A DNA stretch of 64,000 nt from Brachionus plicatilis (Eukaryota; Rotifera; Eurotatoria; Ploima; Brachionidae), in the NCBI GenBank assembly GCA_010279815.1, contig QEOQ01000533.1, positions 65,966 to 129,965 on the forward strand, given 5' to 3'. Positions 63,586-64,000 of this stretch are shown piece after piece. Every line of letters starts with the position of its first letter. The first letter of the stretch is position 1. The notes beneath the pieces are model-generated. The model saw only the letters and a program-made list of their open reading frames with translations. It was not told where the DNA came from and searched no databases. The position numbers and the translations under genes were made by a program.

Positions 63586-64000
63586 TACCTAGTCAAATCA
63601 CCTCTTTGCCCCATTTTTTTTTTTTTTTTTATTTAAATTTTTTAATTTAAATTTGATTCTAGTAGCAAAATTTATTTAATGTATAATTTAGACTTTTTAC
63701 AAATTTAATAAAATGTTGGACCAAAAGCTTTATTTGAGTGTACCTTAGCAACCGAATTTTTAAATGTAGTTTATATTTAAATAAAATAATTTTAGAGTTT
63801 AATATTTTTTGCTATTTTTTGCTTAGTTTTTTGGACTAGTGAAGCAGTCGAATTTTTTTTTTAAGTTTAATTAAAATTTGATTCTACTTACAAAAATTTA
63901 TTTAATGTAAAGTTCACGAAATTCAAAACTTTAGTGCTATCTGAATTTCACATTTTTGACTCAAAATTCGTAATCTACGCCCTCGAAAAACCCCATTAAA
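63586..64000. other. 3' flank of AP-2 mu
   Basis: An AATAAAATG polyadenylation-type signal lies at about 63707. A short direct repeat (ATTTGATTCTA...AAAATTTATTTAATGTA) occurs at about 63648 and 63877. No further gene is seen. Confidence 0.45.

Noticed and set aside
1..64000. CRISPR arrays, bacterial operons, prophage or tRNA genes
   Set aside because: Tandem arrays found here lie within transposon ends and lack spacer structure. Genes have spliceosomal introns, and no tRNA fold was recognised.

Overview
This is a eukaryotic, intron-containing, extremely AT-rich nuclear contig with one 352-base N gap. The mix of genes suggests a small invertebrate: a DEG/ENaC channel, a fused trehalose-6-phosphate synthase/phosphatase, a GH37 trehalase, a kyphoscoliosis-peptidase-like protein, NVL and AP-2 mu. 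Short introns of about 54-56 bases and dense short DNA transposons add to this. A monogonont rotifer such as Brachionus is my best guess, but it is an inference from gene families and base composition, not something the sequence proves.

Layout. 1-3.3 kb holds decayed material: a CCHC gag/ORF1-like remnant, an element with 120-bp terminal inverted repeats that carries an intron-containing gene fragment, and a broken Artemis (DCLRE1C)-like gene. 4.3-5.7 kb is an intact DEG/ENaC channel gene. 5.7-11 kb holds repeats, mariner and KY-gene fragments and several short elements with 8-bp target duplications. 11.1-12.3 kb is an SLC35G/EamA-type transporter. 12.3-19 kb is a graveyard: foldback elements, a 5' fragment of a KY-like paralogue, a gag-like fragment, a partial second DEG/ENaC copy and LINE reverse transcriptase. 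19.5-21.9 kb is a membrane-anchored coiled-coil plus transglutaminase-like (KY-type) gene. 22-31 kb is repeat-rich. 31.2-33.5 kb is the TPS/TPP gene, followed by the gap and a duplicated copy of its 3' end. 34.7-43.8 kb is repeats and pseudogenes, including a broken putative 7TM receptor. 43.8-45.6 kb is trehalase, facing TPS/TPP tail to tail. 46-49 kb is large inverted-repeat elements. 49.5-54.6 kb is NVL (8 exons, minus strand). 58.0-58.3 kb is a small secreted-peptide gene. 62.1-63.6 kb is AP-2 mu (4 exons).

How it works together. The two trehalose genes would make and break the same disaccharide and lie about 10 kb apart. NVL (ribosome assembly) and AP-2 mu (endocytosis) are unrelated housekeeping genes. 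TPS/TPP, trehalase, NVL and AP-2 mu are much richer in G+C than the DEG/ENaC and KY-like genes. Most remaining DNA consists of non-autonomous DNA transposons. I could read terminal inverted repeats plus 8-bp target duplications by eye for about a dozen of them, which fall into a few families (hAT-like by TSD length).
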